Shown piece by piece: positions 23,366 through 37,445 of a stretch of 64,000 bases of DNA. Where the stretch lies: the NCBI GenBank assembly GCA_027605045.1, contig JAQFWX010000028.1, positions 186,001-250,000 on the forward strand. The letters are read 5' to 3'. Position 1 is the first letter of the stretch. Each line of letters begins with the position of its first letter. The notes beneath the pieces were generated by a model. The model saw only the letters and a program-made list of their open reading frames with translations, ran no database searches and was not told the origin of the DNA. Position numbers and translations under genes: made by a program. Source of the stretch: Phallus indusiatus. Its lineage: Eukaryota; Basidiomycota; Agaricomycetes; Phallales; Phallaceae.

Positions 23366-24484
23366 TCATATCGAAATATTCTCTCCGACTTCCCATCTAG
23401 CGAACTCCATGACCCTAACTCCACATGAAGAATCATCCTCTTTGTTAGGTTCTCCAATCATGCCCCGCTGTCGGCTCCAGTCACCAAGGACATTCTCCAC
23501 CGATTTACCTGCAGCAGTGAGCAGCATATCGAAAGGTTGATTGTATAACGAATTTGGCTCTCCGGATATGGACGAAGGAGACATTCCCACGACTTGTCGA
23601 CAAAGGCCTCGTTCCAAGACTTCCAAATCCTTCTCGAAAGACTCCTTTTCTTCCATTAGTTGGCGCAAGGCTGGCTTGTTGTTCGTTCTGAGTGCAACAG
23701 CGAGTAGCGCTCCTATTCTCCCCTGAGCCTCGTAGACACTTGCAACCTGCGACGACGACGAAGAAGAACCTGGGCTTGACTCCGGTTTTCGAAGTGCATT
23801 GTGGACGTAACTAGCCGCGCGTATTCCCAGCCCCGAATTGATAGAAGGCGGCGCCTGCACGAAAGTAGCAGCCCTGCGGATTGTAACATTTTCTCCGACG
23901 GCAGCAATCAAATCGCGAATTGCTTCGGACACTGTGGAGTACTTTTCACGACTAGCATCTCTTCGCATCAGAGGCGCATTTTGGACGTATGAAATATCCA
24001 TGGGTGCTATCATCGGCGTCGACGAAGTCTCTTCTCCCATGTACGCAACCGTAAATGCCAAATCCTGGGTTAACTGTCGAAAGAGCTCGTTCCTTCCGAC
24101 GAAGTCCGTTTCGCAGTTTAATTCTACCATTCCTGCCCTGATTTTGTGAGAGTATTCAGCCGAGGATGCTCTCGCAGCGGAAGTCCCTCTTGTCAACACC
24201 GCAACTCCCACCAACCCTTCTCCAGTGAACCGTCCTCCGACTTTCTCGGCTTTACGCTGTCCGCTGACTTCCCGGTCTTTGTCCAGCCATTCTAACGCTC
24301 CCTCAACGTCTCCTTTGGAAGCAACCAGTGCCTCCCTTGCTTTTTGTATTGACGCAGTTGTGCGTTTTCTTATTTCAGCAACAAGTTTTATTGTGGGCTG
24401 GAAATTTGGAGTCGTTGAAAGGGGCCGAAGGGATGATAATGAGCGAGAGATATGATAGCGTTGTATTGTTTTTCGAAGGAGCAT
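23366..24484 (-). CDS. TSF1: Mitochondrial translation elongation factor Ts, 372 aa, single exon
   Basis: Start is ATG at 24484. Residues 1-30 form an Arg/Ser-rich mitochondrial targeting sequence (LLRKTIQRYHISRSLSSLR). The UBA-like N-terminal domain follows: LVAEIRKRTTASIQKAREAL, GDVEGALEWL. Then comes VELNCETDFVGRNELFRQL, the EF-Ts signature that contacts EF-Tu, and the C-terminal dimerisation-type domain with GRIGALLAVAL. The factor exchanges GDP for GTP on mitochondrial EF-Tu. Length fits fungal homologs. It is intronless, unlike most neighbours. A Ser tract interrupts the middle domain. Confidence 0.95.
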   Translation of the reverse strand: MLLRKTIQRYHISRSLSSLRPLSTTPNFQPTIKLVAEIRKRTTASIQKAREALVASKGDVEGALEWLDKDREVSGQRKAEKVGGRFTGEGLVGVAVLTRGTSAARASSAEYSHKIRAGMVELNCETDFVGRNELFRQLTQDLAFTVAYMGEETSSTPMIAPMDISYVQNAPLMRRDASREKYSTVSEAIRDLIAAVGENVTIRRAATFVQAPPSINSGLGIRAASYVHNALRKPESSPGSSSSSSQVASVYEAQGRIGALLAVALRTNNKPALRQLMEEKESFEKDLEVLERGLCRQVVGMSPSSISGEPNSLYNQPFDMLLTAAGKSVENVLGDWSRQRGMIGEPNKEDDSSCGVRVMEFARWEVGENISI

Positions 24485-24732
24485 TTCCAACACTGCTCAA
24501 AAAAAAAGTTAACGGCGGAATCTAAATTGGCTTAGGTAAGCATCACATTCACTCCTCTCAACTCTTTCTTGGCATGACGACTCAAAGATTTGTTGAGGAC
24601 GAGATGTGAAACAAGTAAGAAATTTTCATTAACAGCACTACTTGGCTACAATATTAATCTAACATTATTCAAGAAATCATAAGAAAATAACGGTTCGTCA
24701 CTTTCGTGATCATAAACCCTCAGTCATTCCTC

Positions 24733-27070
24733 CTAGACTCGCCCTTGCATATAACCTCCACGAACAAATTCGACCGCAGATGTTGATGGCATCACCTTAA
24801 TGTGCGGATTATGAGCAGTTTTTTTGACCAACAGCGGCCCTTTCCAGCGATATTTTCCGGTCGCCAAGTCTACCGTGAAGGAAATCGTCTTAGATATCCA
24901 GCCTTTGTTCGAGCCCTTATCATCGCGCTTTTCCATTTGCTGATACCTTGGACGCTGATAATTGTATTGAGCATGCTTCATATCCATCGTGCCCACCACA
25001 CCTGGACTATGCTCGCCGACCAAGGGCCTGTTTGACATTGCTGGCGCTCTTAGGAGATACTTCTCATCTAAAAGTGATCCAGTGGACATTCCATTGCCAA
25101 CACCGTAACCGTAACTAGTCTGTGGTCCTTGGGGGATGGCGGTAGCGGGTGTCGTCGAAGCTCCCGGCCATGTACGTGTCGTCGTCTCTGGGGTTGCGGC
25201 CATAGATACACCTCCACGTGCTGAAGTCGCTGCTGGCCGCATAAGCTCAATATTCGGACGGATCACTTCTCTTTCATCTCCATTTCTTCCGCTGGAGTGT
25301 CCTTCGGTCAAAGATGGAGGTTCTGCCCGACTCCGCTCCATAGTAGTCTCCTTCGCCACTTGTTGGACCTTTCTTGCAGACGAAGAGATACTTTGATCGC
25401 TATGCGCGGCTGCGTCGTTACCTGTTCCTCCCATAGTCAATGAAGTAGGCGATCCTCTGGGCAGAGAAGGTGGAGACGGTTTTTGAGCCATCAGTACGGC
25501 TTCCGGCTCCGGTGCAGAAATCAGCAGCATCGGAGGTGCTGGAGGTGAGCTGCGTAGGGAGGGTTCTTTCGTTGCATCTACCGTGACCATCGCGTTGTTG
25601 TTGAGAGCCGAAACTGCCTCTGGGCGTACCACGCAGTCTGCTGCTGCACCGTCAATTACGCTGTCGCCACTGGGGACCGTTTGGGACGCTGGCACTTCAG
25701 AGGTGGCACGAGACTTGCTTTCTGCAACAGCTTTCCGATGGTGTGAAGAGATACTTGGAGACGTAGCTGCTTTCTGAGCTGGTAGGACGTCTTGGGGCGT
25801 AACAGGCTTCGTGTCCGTCGCGACTTGCGGAACAACGGGTATACGATCGATTGAGCGCCAAGTTCTGCTATCGTAACGTTCAACACGATAGTCTTCGGGG
25901 CAATAGATGATAATGCGGTTGCTTCCAGAGCGGTTACTGGATGCTGCTGATGAACTTCTGTCGGCAATACTGGCGGGCTCCTGCGCACTATAGTTCAGAT
26001 GCTTATCGCCAGTCGCAGGTTGAAGTGGTGCAGGCCGTGGTGACGCAAGTTGTGGTGATGCAGGCTTTGGCGTCGCAGGCTTTGGCGATGCAGGCTTTGG
26101 CGATGCAGGCTTTGATGGTGCAGGTTCTGCTGGTGCATGCTTCTTTGGTGATGCAGGTTGTATTGGTGCAGGCTTTGGCGATGCAGGCTTTGGCGATGCA
26201 GGCTTTGGTGGTACAGGCTCTGGTGATACAGGTTGTGCTGGTGCAGGTGACAGTGGCGCAGGTGCAGATGTAGATGGGGACGATGCTTGTGCACTCCTGT
26301 TTATCGCTGGGGTTTTGACCAACGCAGCTTTGGGGACGGGCGAAGTACTGGGTCGACTCTCGGTATCGGTCTTGGAAGCTCTAGAACTGCGATGCTCTGT
26401 TTTCGAACATGTTTGAGCGGACTGAGCCTGTTAAAGAAAGTTATTACTTACTCAATGCTTCTGCAGACCCGTCACGTTCCCTACGTTTGTCCCAGCGCTC
26501 TAGTTTCCCCAGAGTAAAGTCCGGTGGCGCAGTAACCGAGTTCCTCGTGAGTAGTCCGGATCCAGAATACGAGTTGAATTTCGACAGCTTGAAACATTGT
26601 CTTATAAGTCGATCCTTCATTTGGCTTATTAAATGATGGTTGATGTATGAAAATACAAGTTCAAATACCTTGATCTGGAGACACAGGACAATACCCGCGT
26701 CGTCAAAGCCGGCAGACCCACTCTTCTGAAGCTCCTACGTCAATTCAATGTGAGAATGCCTTTCAGCTCGTCATTCCATCATTCGGATCTCTTTTTGCTT
26801 ACCTTGTCTTCAGCTTCCAATAGTCGCGCGTAGCACTCTGCGATATGACGGGGTAGAAGCACCCGATATTCGTCTTGAATTTCTGTACACTTGTAACCTA
26901 CCATCAATGCTATTCTCATAATAGACCTGAACAACGTCTCTTACTTGTATCCACCTCCAACCTGAAAACCCCTCAGGCGTTTGGGTTTCCGGCTCCAAAC
27001 GTCCTCGAATGTCGGCGTTCATAGCACCACGCTGCGCAGAAGAAAGGGTGGGAGCAGAAGCTGTAACCAT
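24733..27070 (-). CDS. Uncharacterised protein: conserved N-terminal domain plus long Pro-rich repeat tail, ~700 aa
   Basis: Exons 27070-26945, 26889-26803, 26734-26669, 26614-26452, 26396-24733 keep frame throughout. The N-terminal ~150 residues are paralogous to the whole protein at 28143-28773, sharing RGRLEPETQTPEGFSGWRW, then C-T-x-x-x-x-E/G, YARLLEAE, and a final block with SVTAPPDFTLGKLERW. Introns fall at the same places. The C-terminal ~550 residues are disordered, with KPASPKPASP-type repeats, then Ser/Thr-rich sequence, ending in a more ordered GWISKTISFTVDLATGKYRW segment and a short tail. No known catalytic motif. A structural or scaffold role is possible but unproven. Confidence 0.75.
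26031..26250. repeat. Coding tandem repeat (KPASP-type units)
   Basis: Repeated GATGCAGGCTTTGGC-type units on the plus strand encode Lys-Pro-Ala-Ser-Pro repeats on the minus strand. Unit number is likely to vary between strains. All other frames here are repeat shadows. Confidence 0.8.
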
Positions 27071-28142
27071 TTGAATTTGACGTCCAACCAGCGTAGTGGC
27101 AATGAAGCAGAATGTAGAAATGCTACGTTGTCAATATTACGAAACAGGTTGCTATATAACCGAATGCGAAAGCTCATTTCCAGATTTTGAACATATTGCC
27201 GAGTGTCAAACAAAGGAAGGTAAAAAGCGCATGGCTACGATCTACCTGTAAGACTTGTCAACTGAAAATAAAAATAAATAATGAGTTATTGGTAACACAA
27301 GTTTATGCGGATTTTTCTAATAATGCGAGATGAATGCCGTGAATGCCTAAACAAGGGCCTCATACGCAGTGATAGGACGTTTACCCAAGTCCGGGACCTG
27401 ACTTCGCCTGACGGCCCTGACGTTTCAAATCTCATTTTGTCGTTATTGACATGAGTTACAATCGGTCCTTTCTAATGATAAAGGGAGCACAAAGGAAGAT
27501 TCCGTGACACGGGATCTCTCTTTTGTCAAGACCCTGGGACTGACCCTAACACGGTATTTTCTTGGATCGGCAACAATGATCTGAAGTCGATCTTCCTTTG
27601 TTCTTTGCATGTCCTCGATCAACGTATATGTATATTATTTTTTTCTTATTTCTGATCGACACTGATAGGGAGTAATCAGCTACATAAAACGGAGTATGAC
27701 AATTGCAAGCACCTCTTCGCTCGAATAAGTGATCCGTTTCCATGCCCGGACAAGCTCGACACGTGTTTTTCTTTCAGTGATTATGATCTGAAGCCGAACT
27801 TCCTTTGTTCTCGTATACTCTCGTTAATATTCAACATGAAGTAATTTATTCGTTTGATACCTTATTAATACTATCGGGGAATAACTGCCTAAAACGGAAT
27901 GTTTCTCCTAATCTGCATTATTGCCCCATATTCAGCAATGACATGCACCACGTCCGAATCGCTACTCTCAGATTCGCTCGATTGTTGCCTGTTTGACGGG
28001 ATATTACCGTTGAAATGAGTTCTAGCCTCTGCTTGTTTCTGAGCATTGCCTGTAACATTGCCAAAGTTATCCCCCCATTTTGTTTCTAACAGCGCGTAAC
28101 AAAATTACATTCAATATACAAGTGCATTGTTTTGTCAATTAA
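27071..28142. other. Spacer with an imperfect local direct repeat
   Basis: The block TGATCTGAAG..GA.CTTCCTTTGTTCT...AAAACGGA occurs at about 27577-27690 and again at 27785-27900, about 200 bp apart. This is a local duplication. No gene supported. Confidence 0.5.
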
Positions 28143-28773
28143 TTACACACCTGTAGCGGAAGGGCGAACAGTCTTTGCCCATTTCTCTAGGCTGACGATT
28201 GTGAAGGTCGGAGGCGCATGTAACTGAAGAGGCTCAAAAGAGATTTCCGGATCGTATGGACGAAAATCTATTATCCTCATGCATCTTCGCAACATTTTAC
28301 TCTTTAATAGAAAAAAAAGGATTAGAGAACCGTCTCCTTGACACCCAACAATCAAGAAAACCCTACCTTCAATGCTCGGAGTTTTGCGACACGCTCCCAA
28401 GCAACATCAGGCCGACCGTCCTCTCGTAACAAATACGTGTTTAATTCCTGGTACAGTTATGATTTTTCTCCCGTAAAGTTAAATTACTTCACGTACCCAT
28501 CGCTCAGCTTCCAAAAGGCGAGCATAGATGGAGGCTATCCTAGGTGGAATCAGAATTCGGAATTGACCTGGATAATCGGTACACTATACGCGGAATTCTT
28601 CAGAAAAATAAATAGAAAAAGATCGGCTCGATGTGCCATACCTGGAGCCATCTCCAACCTGGATACTCTTCAGGCGTATTTTTAGGATCCTCAAGTCTCC
28701 CACGAGTTGGCTCATATTCGTTGAGGGGAACGACATATGTTTGTTCACCAAAGTGAAGTCCTAGTGGTGCCAT
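28143..28773 (-). CDS. Uncharacterised small protein, 152 aa, paralog of the neighbour's N-terminal domain
   Basis: Exons 28773-28642 (44 codons), 28583-28497 (29), 28447-28367 (27) and 28301-28143 (53 with stop) are all in frame. Residues ~24-44: RGRLEDPKNTPEEYPGWRWLQ region; then CTDYPGQFRILIPPRIAS, YARLLEAERW, and a final half with LQLHAPPTFTIVSLEKWAK. Each exon aligns with exons 1-4 of the 24733-27070 gene, which shows a tandem duplication; that gene then gained (or this one lost) the Pro-rich tail. No signal peptide or membrane segment. Function unknown. Confidence 0.7.
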
Positions 28774-29443
28774 CTTATGTATATTGGGTTCAGCTAAAAC
28801 TGAATGAAAATGAAGAGACGGGAAAGCGTTGGTTCGTGATACGTAGAGCGTTCTCGTATGATGATGATTGATCAGATGCAGGTATCAAATATTATCATGT
28901 CTCAGCAACGAAGTGCTTTATATATCTATCTCGGAATATGTATTAATGTCATGTCGAAGTTATGAATGGGAGTCCCCTTACTCTTTTGTTCATTAACCGG
29001 GTTTTTCCATGCCGCACATCTCACTATCGCACTTCAGGCCTGTCAGGTTTGACAATGGTTTTACTGTGCGTGCGACTGAAGGTAGCAAGCCTGAACTTCA
29101 AACAAAAAAGCGTATATATTACATAAATGATACTATTGAGTGCTAGAAAACAAACCTGAACCTGAAAAAAGAAAGTTTGGATTTCAGAGACGCGTCGTGC
29201 GAACAGCCGTAGGCGTGGGAGCTGCACGCTGAAGCCTGAGTATAACAATGTCATATGTAAGGCCTCACACCCTAGCTGTAACTAAATCTTTGCTACCTTG
29301 AAATCAAGATGAATACGCACCAACTTTTTAGACTAATAAATCAAGACCAGACCCGTCTATTTAGGTACCATAGGCACGACCCGTTAGTGTTCCTTTGTTC
29401 ATGTTCACGACAGCAATGTCGGTCAGGTTTGACCGAGTGCGAA
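28774..29443. other. Intergenic region, nothing recognised
   Basis: Promoter side of the 152-aa protein gene and 3' side of the methyltransferase gene. No supported ORF. Confidence 0.45.
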
Positions 29444-30365
29444 TCACAATCCATCTCCTACATCACTTCTCCGCAGAACGTAAACGTAATGGAAAATCTG
29501 TGGCCGATGAACCGTATCTTGAGTTGCACCAGAAGCCTCGCCGGGACGGTCATCCACGATGGGTAACGTATGAACTTGGACAATGGTCCATGGCAACAAC
29601 GATAGGGTATCCCGACTTGGGAATCTGACTGAAGTTTTTAAGTAGTCGAATCGGCTAGAGGAATAGGACAAAGCTATCCATGTCGCTCCCGGCCGAGTTA
29701 TTCTGCTCAAGTGCACTGCCAAAGCGATTTCGGGCGATACCGTTGACGTCCGAGCAGCGAGACACTGATGAGATAGACAAGATCGGGACTCGGGTATTTG
29801 CGGAAAGTCGAAATCGTCATAGCTTGGGGAGGTGACTTCAACATCCTCTCCGCACGCGATTGCATCACTACACGATTTCTCAACGATAACGTCGAAATAT
29901 CGCATGTCATGGGTACAGATGTCCGTGATTCCTTTCCAGTTTAGAAGATCTAGAACGGCCCAACGCATCTTCGTGTCTCCGAACTCTGATATCTCATGCT
30001 GTTGTCCGCGTTCTATCGCACCCTCCGAGAAATCGACGTTCAATATCTTAGTTCGTGCGTCTATATCTAGTGTTGCCGTCAATCGACGAAGCTCATTAGA
30101 CAGCCGACTTGAGCCGCATCCGATATGTAATAAACGGATGTCTGAATCATCCTGGGCTGCTCGTTTCTATCTCAACAAACGAAAATCAGCTCCATCGCAC
30201 TTTATTAGATCAAATACAGATAAAAAAGTAAACCTCAAATTCAGCTAGAACAAACGGAACCATATTTGCAAGAGGCTGCAGCCATTCAAACGACTCTTCC
30301 GAATTGAAACGACATTCCCAATAGTCGCGAGAGGAATAGTCTACAGCCTTTACAACGTTTGACAT
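29444..30365 (-). CDS. SAM-dependent methyltransferase (METTL13/EEF1AKMT4-like fold), 284 aa
   Basis: Two exons, 30365-30234 and 30166-29444 (855 nt). The N-terminus has SRDYWECRFNSEESFEWL, typical of the protein-methyltransferase group related to EEF1AKMT4/METTL13. Motif I is LLHIGCGSSRLSNEL (SAM-binding glycines), motif II is ILNVDFSEGAIE with the acidic ribose contact, and the later FDVIVEKSCSDAI is the expected post-motif strand with the E-K-[ST] signature. The family methylates lysine or N-terminus on translation factors; the exact substrate here is inferred only. The C-terminal third is less conserved. Confidence 0.8.
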
Positions 30366-30629
30366 GGGGAACAAAATACATTCGCATGAGATTGGAATGT
30401 TCTCACAGATTCATTCGAGTCACGAGAAATGAAATAATGCATTGGAGCCGTTTGTCGAAGAAGATGTCGAAGAAGAGAAGATGGTCGTAATGTTTATGTG
30501 ACATTGTTCCGGCTTTTGCCGAGTTTCCAGTACCGCTAGATTTTGCTAAGCGCAGGTAGCTTTTATTTATCTCAGTTCTGTTAGCAATTATACAAAGTAG
30601 TTTCCTTAGTTCTTTTATTTAACTTATTC

Positions 30630-33344
<2,715 letters not shown>

Positions 33345-33622
33345 TCTCGTGGTAAAAGCTCAAGAAGAAGAAAGACCAATATTAGGTCGTTTTTCGATGT
33401 CCGCCTATTAAATATATATCTGGAGCAGACATTGTCCCAAGAGAAATTTATCGGGTCCCGGTTTCGTGGGGGAGAGATTCGGAAGAGAAGCCTCAGAACG
33501 ACGAAATTTGCTAAGCAAGCAACGCACGTGATTCGATAGAACGGGGTGCCAATTATCACTTTTGATTCGCGATTGAGATACACGGCAAAATAGACAATGG
33601 TAGTGTATTTTCCTTTTCTAAT
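33345..33622. other. Short intergenic region ACH1-ADE13
   Basis: This ~280 bp spacer holds the ACH1 promoter and the ADE13 3' end. No specific element visible. Confidence 0.4.
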
Positions 33623-35723
33623 TTATACATTCAACTCGGCTTTCCGAGACCCTTCGATGTGTGCCTTCCATGGTTCTATCGCAGGGTTTACGGAGCCCGC
33701 TAAAAACTCGTCTACCTGTTCAGGTGCCCGTCCTACGTATCGACGGGAATCCAGAAGTTCGTCAATTGAAATATTGTATTTTGAGAAATAGGAACTGGCT
33801 TTGATACGAGTTATCAAGTCATTGGGCTTTCCTTCTTGCTTTACCACTGCGGCCGCTTCGTGGGACAGTACCTGTATGTTCCCCCACACACAACCAAGAT
33901 TAGAAGACTACGCGTGTGGGATGAGATATTTTTAATGACCGTACCCGGATCTGTTCATGTGCTTCCTGTCTGTCACCTCCTCCTCTCACAACTGCCATAA
34001 TGATATTTTCAGTTGCCATGAACGGTAACTCTTCCGAGATTCTGCGTGCAATAACTTGTGGATAAACAACAAGTCCTTCACTAATATTTTGCAACGTGGT
34101 CAGAATGATATCAGCTGTCAGGAAGGCTTCTGGAAGTGTCACTCTCCGGTTGGCGCTAAACAAATAAAACTATCATTGATTTCCTTCTCAACAAAAAAAG
34201 CAACACGTCGTATGCCCATACCTGTCGTCCAGCGTGCGTTCAAACCATTGACCAGCCGCTGTCATCAATGCATTTTGATGAAGCACCATGAGGTGCCGCG
34301 CCAGACTACACACTCGCTCGCTACGCATGGGATTGCGTTTGTACGCCATGGCAGAACTTCCGATTTGATCTTTCTCAAAGGGTTCTTCTATTTCCTGAAA
34401 TGATATAAGATATTCCATATTCTTGTTAAGGGCGGGCTAGTCCCGAACAGTATGTGACATGCCTTCAGATGTGCCAAAAGTCGGATGTCACTTGCTATTT
34501 TATGCGCGGTCGCCCCAAAACTAGATAAAGGAGCGAGAACATCTACGTCGATCTTGCGTGAATACGTCTGGGAAGAGACGGGATAGGCGAACGGGAAACC
34601 GGCAAGCTCGGTCACCCGTTTATCCAACGCCAAAACCTAAAATGAGAAGAAAAGAAAAAATCATTACATTATTGAATTGTGTTCAAAATACTATCGGCTT
34701 GGCGAAGAAGGCGAACATACTTTCTCATGGTCACCATCAAATAGGGAAAGAAATGAAGCTTGGGTCCCCGTGGTACCTTTGACACCGCGAAACCCTAGAT
34801 CATCTCGTGCACGCGTCAGATTTCTCAAATCCCAGATCAATTCCTTGGCGGAAATCAGGTTTAAGTACACTGAGTCAATCTCTAACGCGCATAACTTTAC
34901 CTGGATCCATAAAGTAGCACGCTTGCCAACGGTTGTGAGTTGAGCAGGTTGAAAGTGTGTAAAACCTAAGGTCGGCAAATCTCGGTACTCTTTAGCAAAT
35001 TTAGAGAGGCGTGAAATGACAACTGCAAGTTTTGGTATTAACAGGTCCAACGCGGATCGTAAAAAGATCAGGTCTGCATTACTTAAATGCAGGAGTTAGA
35101 GTAGACTTGGAAAACGAAATGAACGTTGTTACTCTGTAACATAGCACGATGTTGCGCCTAAACTAGTGTCAAACGTTAGATGAGTTGATATAAGATAATA
35201 ACGCCCAGTCTTACTGTATGATACCTGCCGCACTTGGTGCGACTGTGCCGAAAGTGTGAACATGAGCCATAACATCATGGCGTCTTTTCTTCTCTTCTTG
35301 TTCAGCTAAAGCAAATTGTGCAGCGTCCAAATGCTGTAGGTCAAACTTTGAGTTTAAACCTTGCAATAGCAAAAATCTCACTCACAAGGTTCGCCCTCAT
35401 TTCTTTAATCGCCTCGTCTGAGATCGGCAAACCTAGCTCCTTTTCTGCGATTGCGAGGAATAACCAAAGTTTTCTCCACGTGTGAAACCGCATCTATGAA
35501 AGAGAGAAAAAAATCCAAATAAGCAGCGTGCTTAAAAAAGGTATGTACGCTACTCACCGCGGGAGAGAAAAGATGAGCCATCTCTTTACTGGCATATCGA
35601 CTAAAAAGCGCGTGTTTTAATACCAGAACGATTATTCACGAGGAATGTTATATACCTTGCTAGTGGCGTTTGGTACGTCTCCTGTTGCAGAAGATCTGGC
35701 GTTATTGATGTCAAGTTCGCCAT
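33623..35723 (-). CDS. ADE13: Adenylosuccinate lyase, multi-exon
   Basis: Start at ATG 35723 ([20 protein letters not shown], then [15 protein letters not shown] after the first intron). [20 protein letters not shown] is the fumarase/aspartase superfamily signature with the catalytic loop Ser. AHVHTFG carries an active-site His, and the C-terminus has [20 protein letters not shown], typical of eukaryotic ADSL. The enzyme cleaves SAICAR and adenylosuccinate in purine synthesis. Introns are short (about 50-70 nt). The gene ends before ACH1 on the same strand; no functional link is implied. Confidence 0.95.
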
Positions 35724-36449
35724 CGTCGAACGGAGAACCAAAAAGTAAAATATTCAAACTCAGACTCAACCTTCATTCGATGACATTGACATTCAATTGC
35801 GACTCTCTGGAGACTGGAATGATTTTATATCTCGCACAAACCAACTAAGGATTGACCTATAGAACTCCAGAAGAAAATCGACTTCATGGTCCTTGTCTTT
35901 GAAATTATAGGATGAGTTGAGAATGAAACACGCACGACGTTTGCAAAGGTCAGCTTTATTACGCTACTCCACAAAAAAATGGACAATGATTGTATCCTGT
36001 TGTATCCTATTCATACTCTTTCATCCGCCATCCAACTCTCTTATTAGAGTACATCCTGACCTCGGTCCTCCACACAGGTTTCATTATTCGACATGAGGCA
36101 ATTACATGGCAGGCCATCATAGACATCAGCCATTCGCGACCAGAAGAATTGATAATGTATACCTGAATGAGCATGTTGGGCTGGTTTTTTTGTTTAGGAC
36201 GTGATTACGACTTTCGGGATGAATGCTGCCTTGGGCGGCGAATCCCTGCACCGGGACCAATTGTTCCGTCCACTATACATATATTTTCATTACAATTTCA
36301 GGTTCAGTTAACTGAGAAACGTTTCTAGTAATTTATTGTCTATACATATATGAACGCATCAACAAAAAAAAATCTGACAGAACAATACAAGCAATCAGGC
36401 CCAGGCATCAGTTCGTTACATCTAAATAATTGGCTAAGCGTATATTAGT
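35724..36449. other. Intergenic region, nothing recognised
   Basis: Promoter region of ADE13 and 3' flank of the next gene. AT-rich; no supported ORF. Confidence 0.45.
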
Positions 36450-37445
36450 TTATTCACGAATTTTTTCGAACACCCCACGCAGTTTTCTCCACGATGCGGC
36501 CTCGTCCAAAGCTATTCCAGGAGGCCAAATTGCAGCTACGTAATTATCGTTATATTCGAGATCCATCCCCACTTTTTCCGAATTGATGTTATTCGGCCGA
36601 AGAACCGCATGTGTCCAATAATGACCGCAAGCCACAACGGCAATTACGGAACTAAGTGTCTCGTACCTTTCGAACAACAGAGCAGCTTGATACGTCGCGT
36701 CGTCGATAGCGTTTCTGAGCGTCACTTCCGTTTTACTTCTCAGCTCTTCACCCTTAAGCTTGCGGCTCGCGAAACGCTTGACTTCAACAATAACCTTGAC
36801 TTCAACGTTTCTAGCTTCAACTTCATCAGCATCTACTGGGTCGGGAACTGGATTCGCGCCTTCAAGCACTTTGAGGATAGCGAAGTCGACGATTCGTGTA
36901 GAGGAAGCCCGAGGTAAACTTATGGTGCCTACAGACCCAGCAGCGGACACATTGGAAGAATTGGAGAGGACGGTGTTAGATGCATTGCTGGAAGGTGAAA
37001 CGTTATCTGGCTCCTCGTTATCGCTGACAGTGGGAGACCCTCCTGTTGCCTTATTCTCCGTTCGATATTTTGTCAAGTTAATGGTCAGCTGTTTCTTCAA
37101 GGCCATTGATCTCGTCTCTCGTCTGTCGGTAACTAGAGTGTGAGTGTGTGATGCCTCACCGGCCTCACCACTCGTAATTGAATCCCGTTCTGGCTCGAAT
37201 TCTTGTACGCCACCGTGGAGCCATGGTAGATCCTCCTGGGTCACCCACACAACATATTGCGGACTAACAACCAAGTTACGTGTGTCCTTTACCATATCCA
37301 TAAGGACATGGTTCCAGTAGGCGTACCAGTCGTGCTCTATATTTCGACGGTTAAGTGAATACGAAAGAGCGAGCGATCGAGCAAGAAATTGCTGGAGTTT
37401 ACTGAAGACAGTGGTCGTGGTGAGTCGTGCACGTTTAGGGGGCAT
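36450..37445 (-). CDS. PD-(D/E)XK nuclease-like protein, 331 aa
   Basis: Single exon from ATG 37445 (MPPKRARLTT); an upstream in-frame ATG at 37490 would add 15 residues, and one at 37721 more. The middle is a Ser/Asn-rich linker (~130-180). The C-terminal core has RIVDFAILKV (Asp ~187), a loop, then VKVIVEVKR (Glu ~221, Lys ~223), then DATYQAALLFERY and a Trp/His segment VACGHYWTHAVL. D...E-x-K on adjacent strands followed by a Gln-containing helix is the PD-(D/E)XK signature. Such proteins are expanded in mushroom genomes; their role is unknown. Nuclease activity is inference. Confidence 0.6.
   Translation of the reverse strand: MPPKRARLTTTTVFSKLQQFLARSLALSYSLNRRNIEHDWYAYWNHVLMDMVKDTRNLVVSPQYVVWVTQEDLPWLHGGVQEFEPERDSITSGEAGEASHTHTLVTDRRETRSMALKKQLTINLTKYRTENKATGGSPTVSDNEEPDNVSPSSNASNTVLSNSSNVSAAGSVGTISLPRASSTRIVDFAILKVLEGANPVPDPVDADEVEARNVEVKVIVEVKRFASRKLKGEELRSKTEVTLRNAIDDATYQAALLFERYETLSSVIAVVACGHYWTHAVLRPNNINSEKVGMDLEYNDNYVAAIWPPGIALDEAASWRKLRGVFEKIRE

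Noticed and set aside
25941..26294. Repetitive open frames on both strands over the KPASP repeat
   Set aside because: Artefacts of the coding tandem repeat of the 24733-27070 gene.
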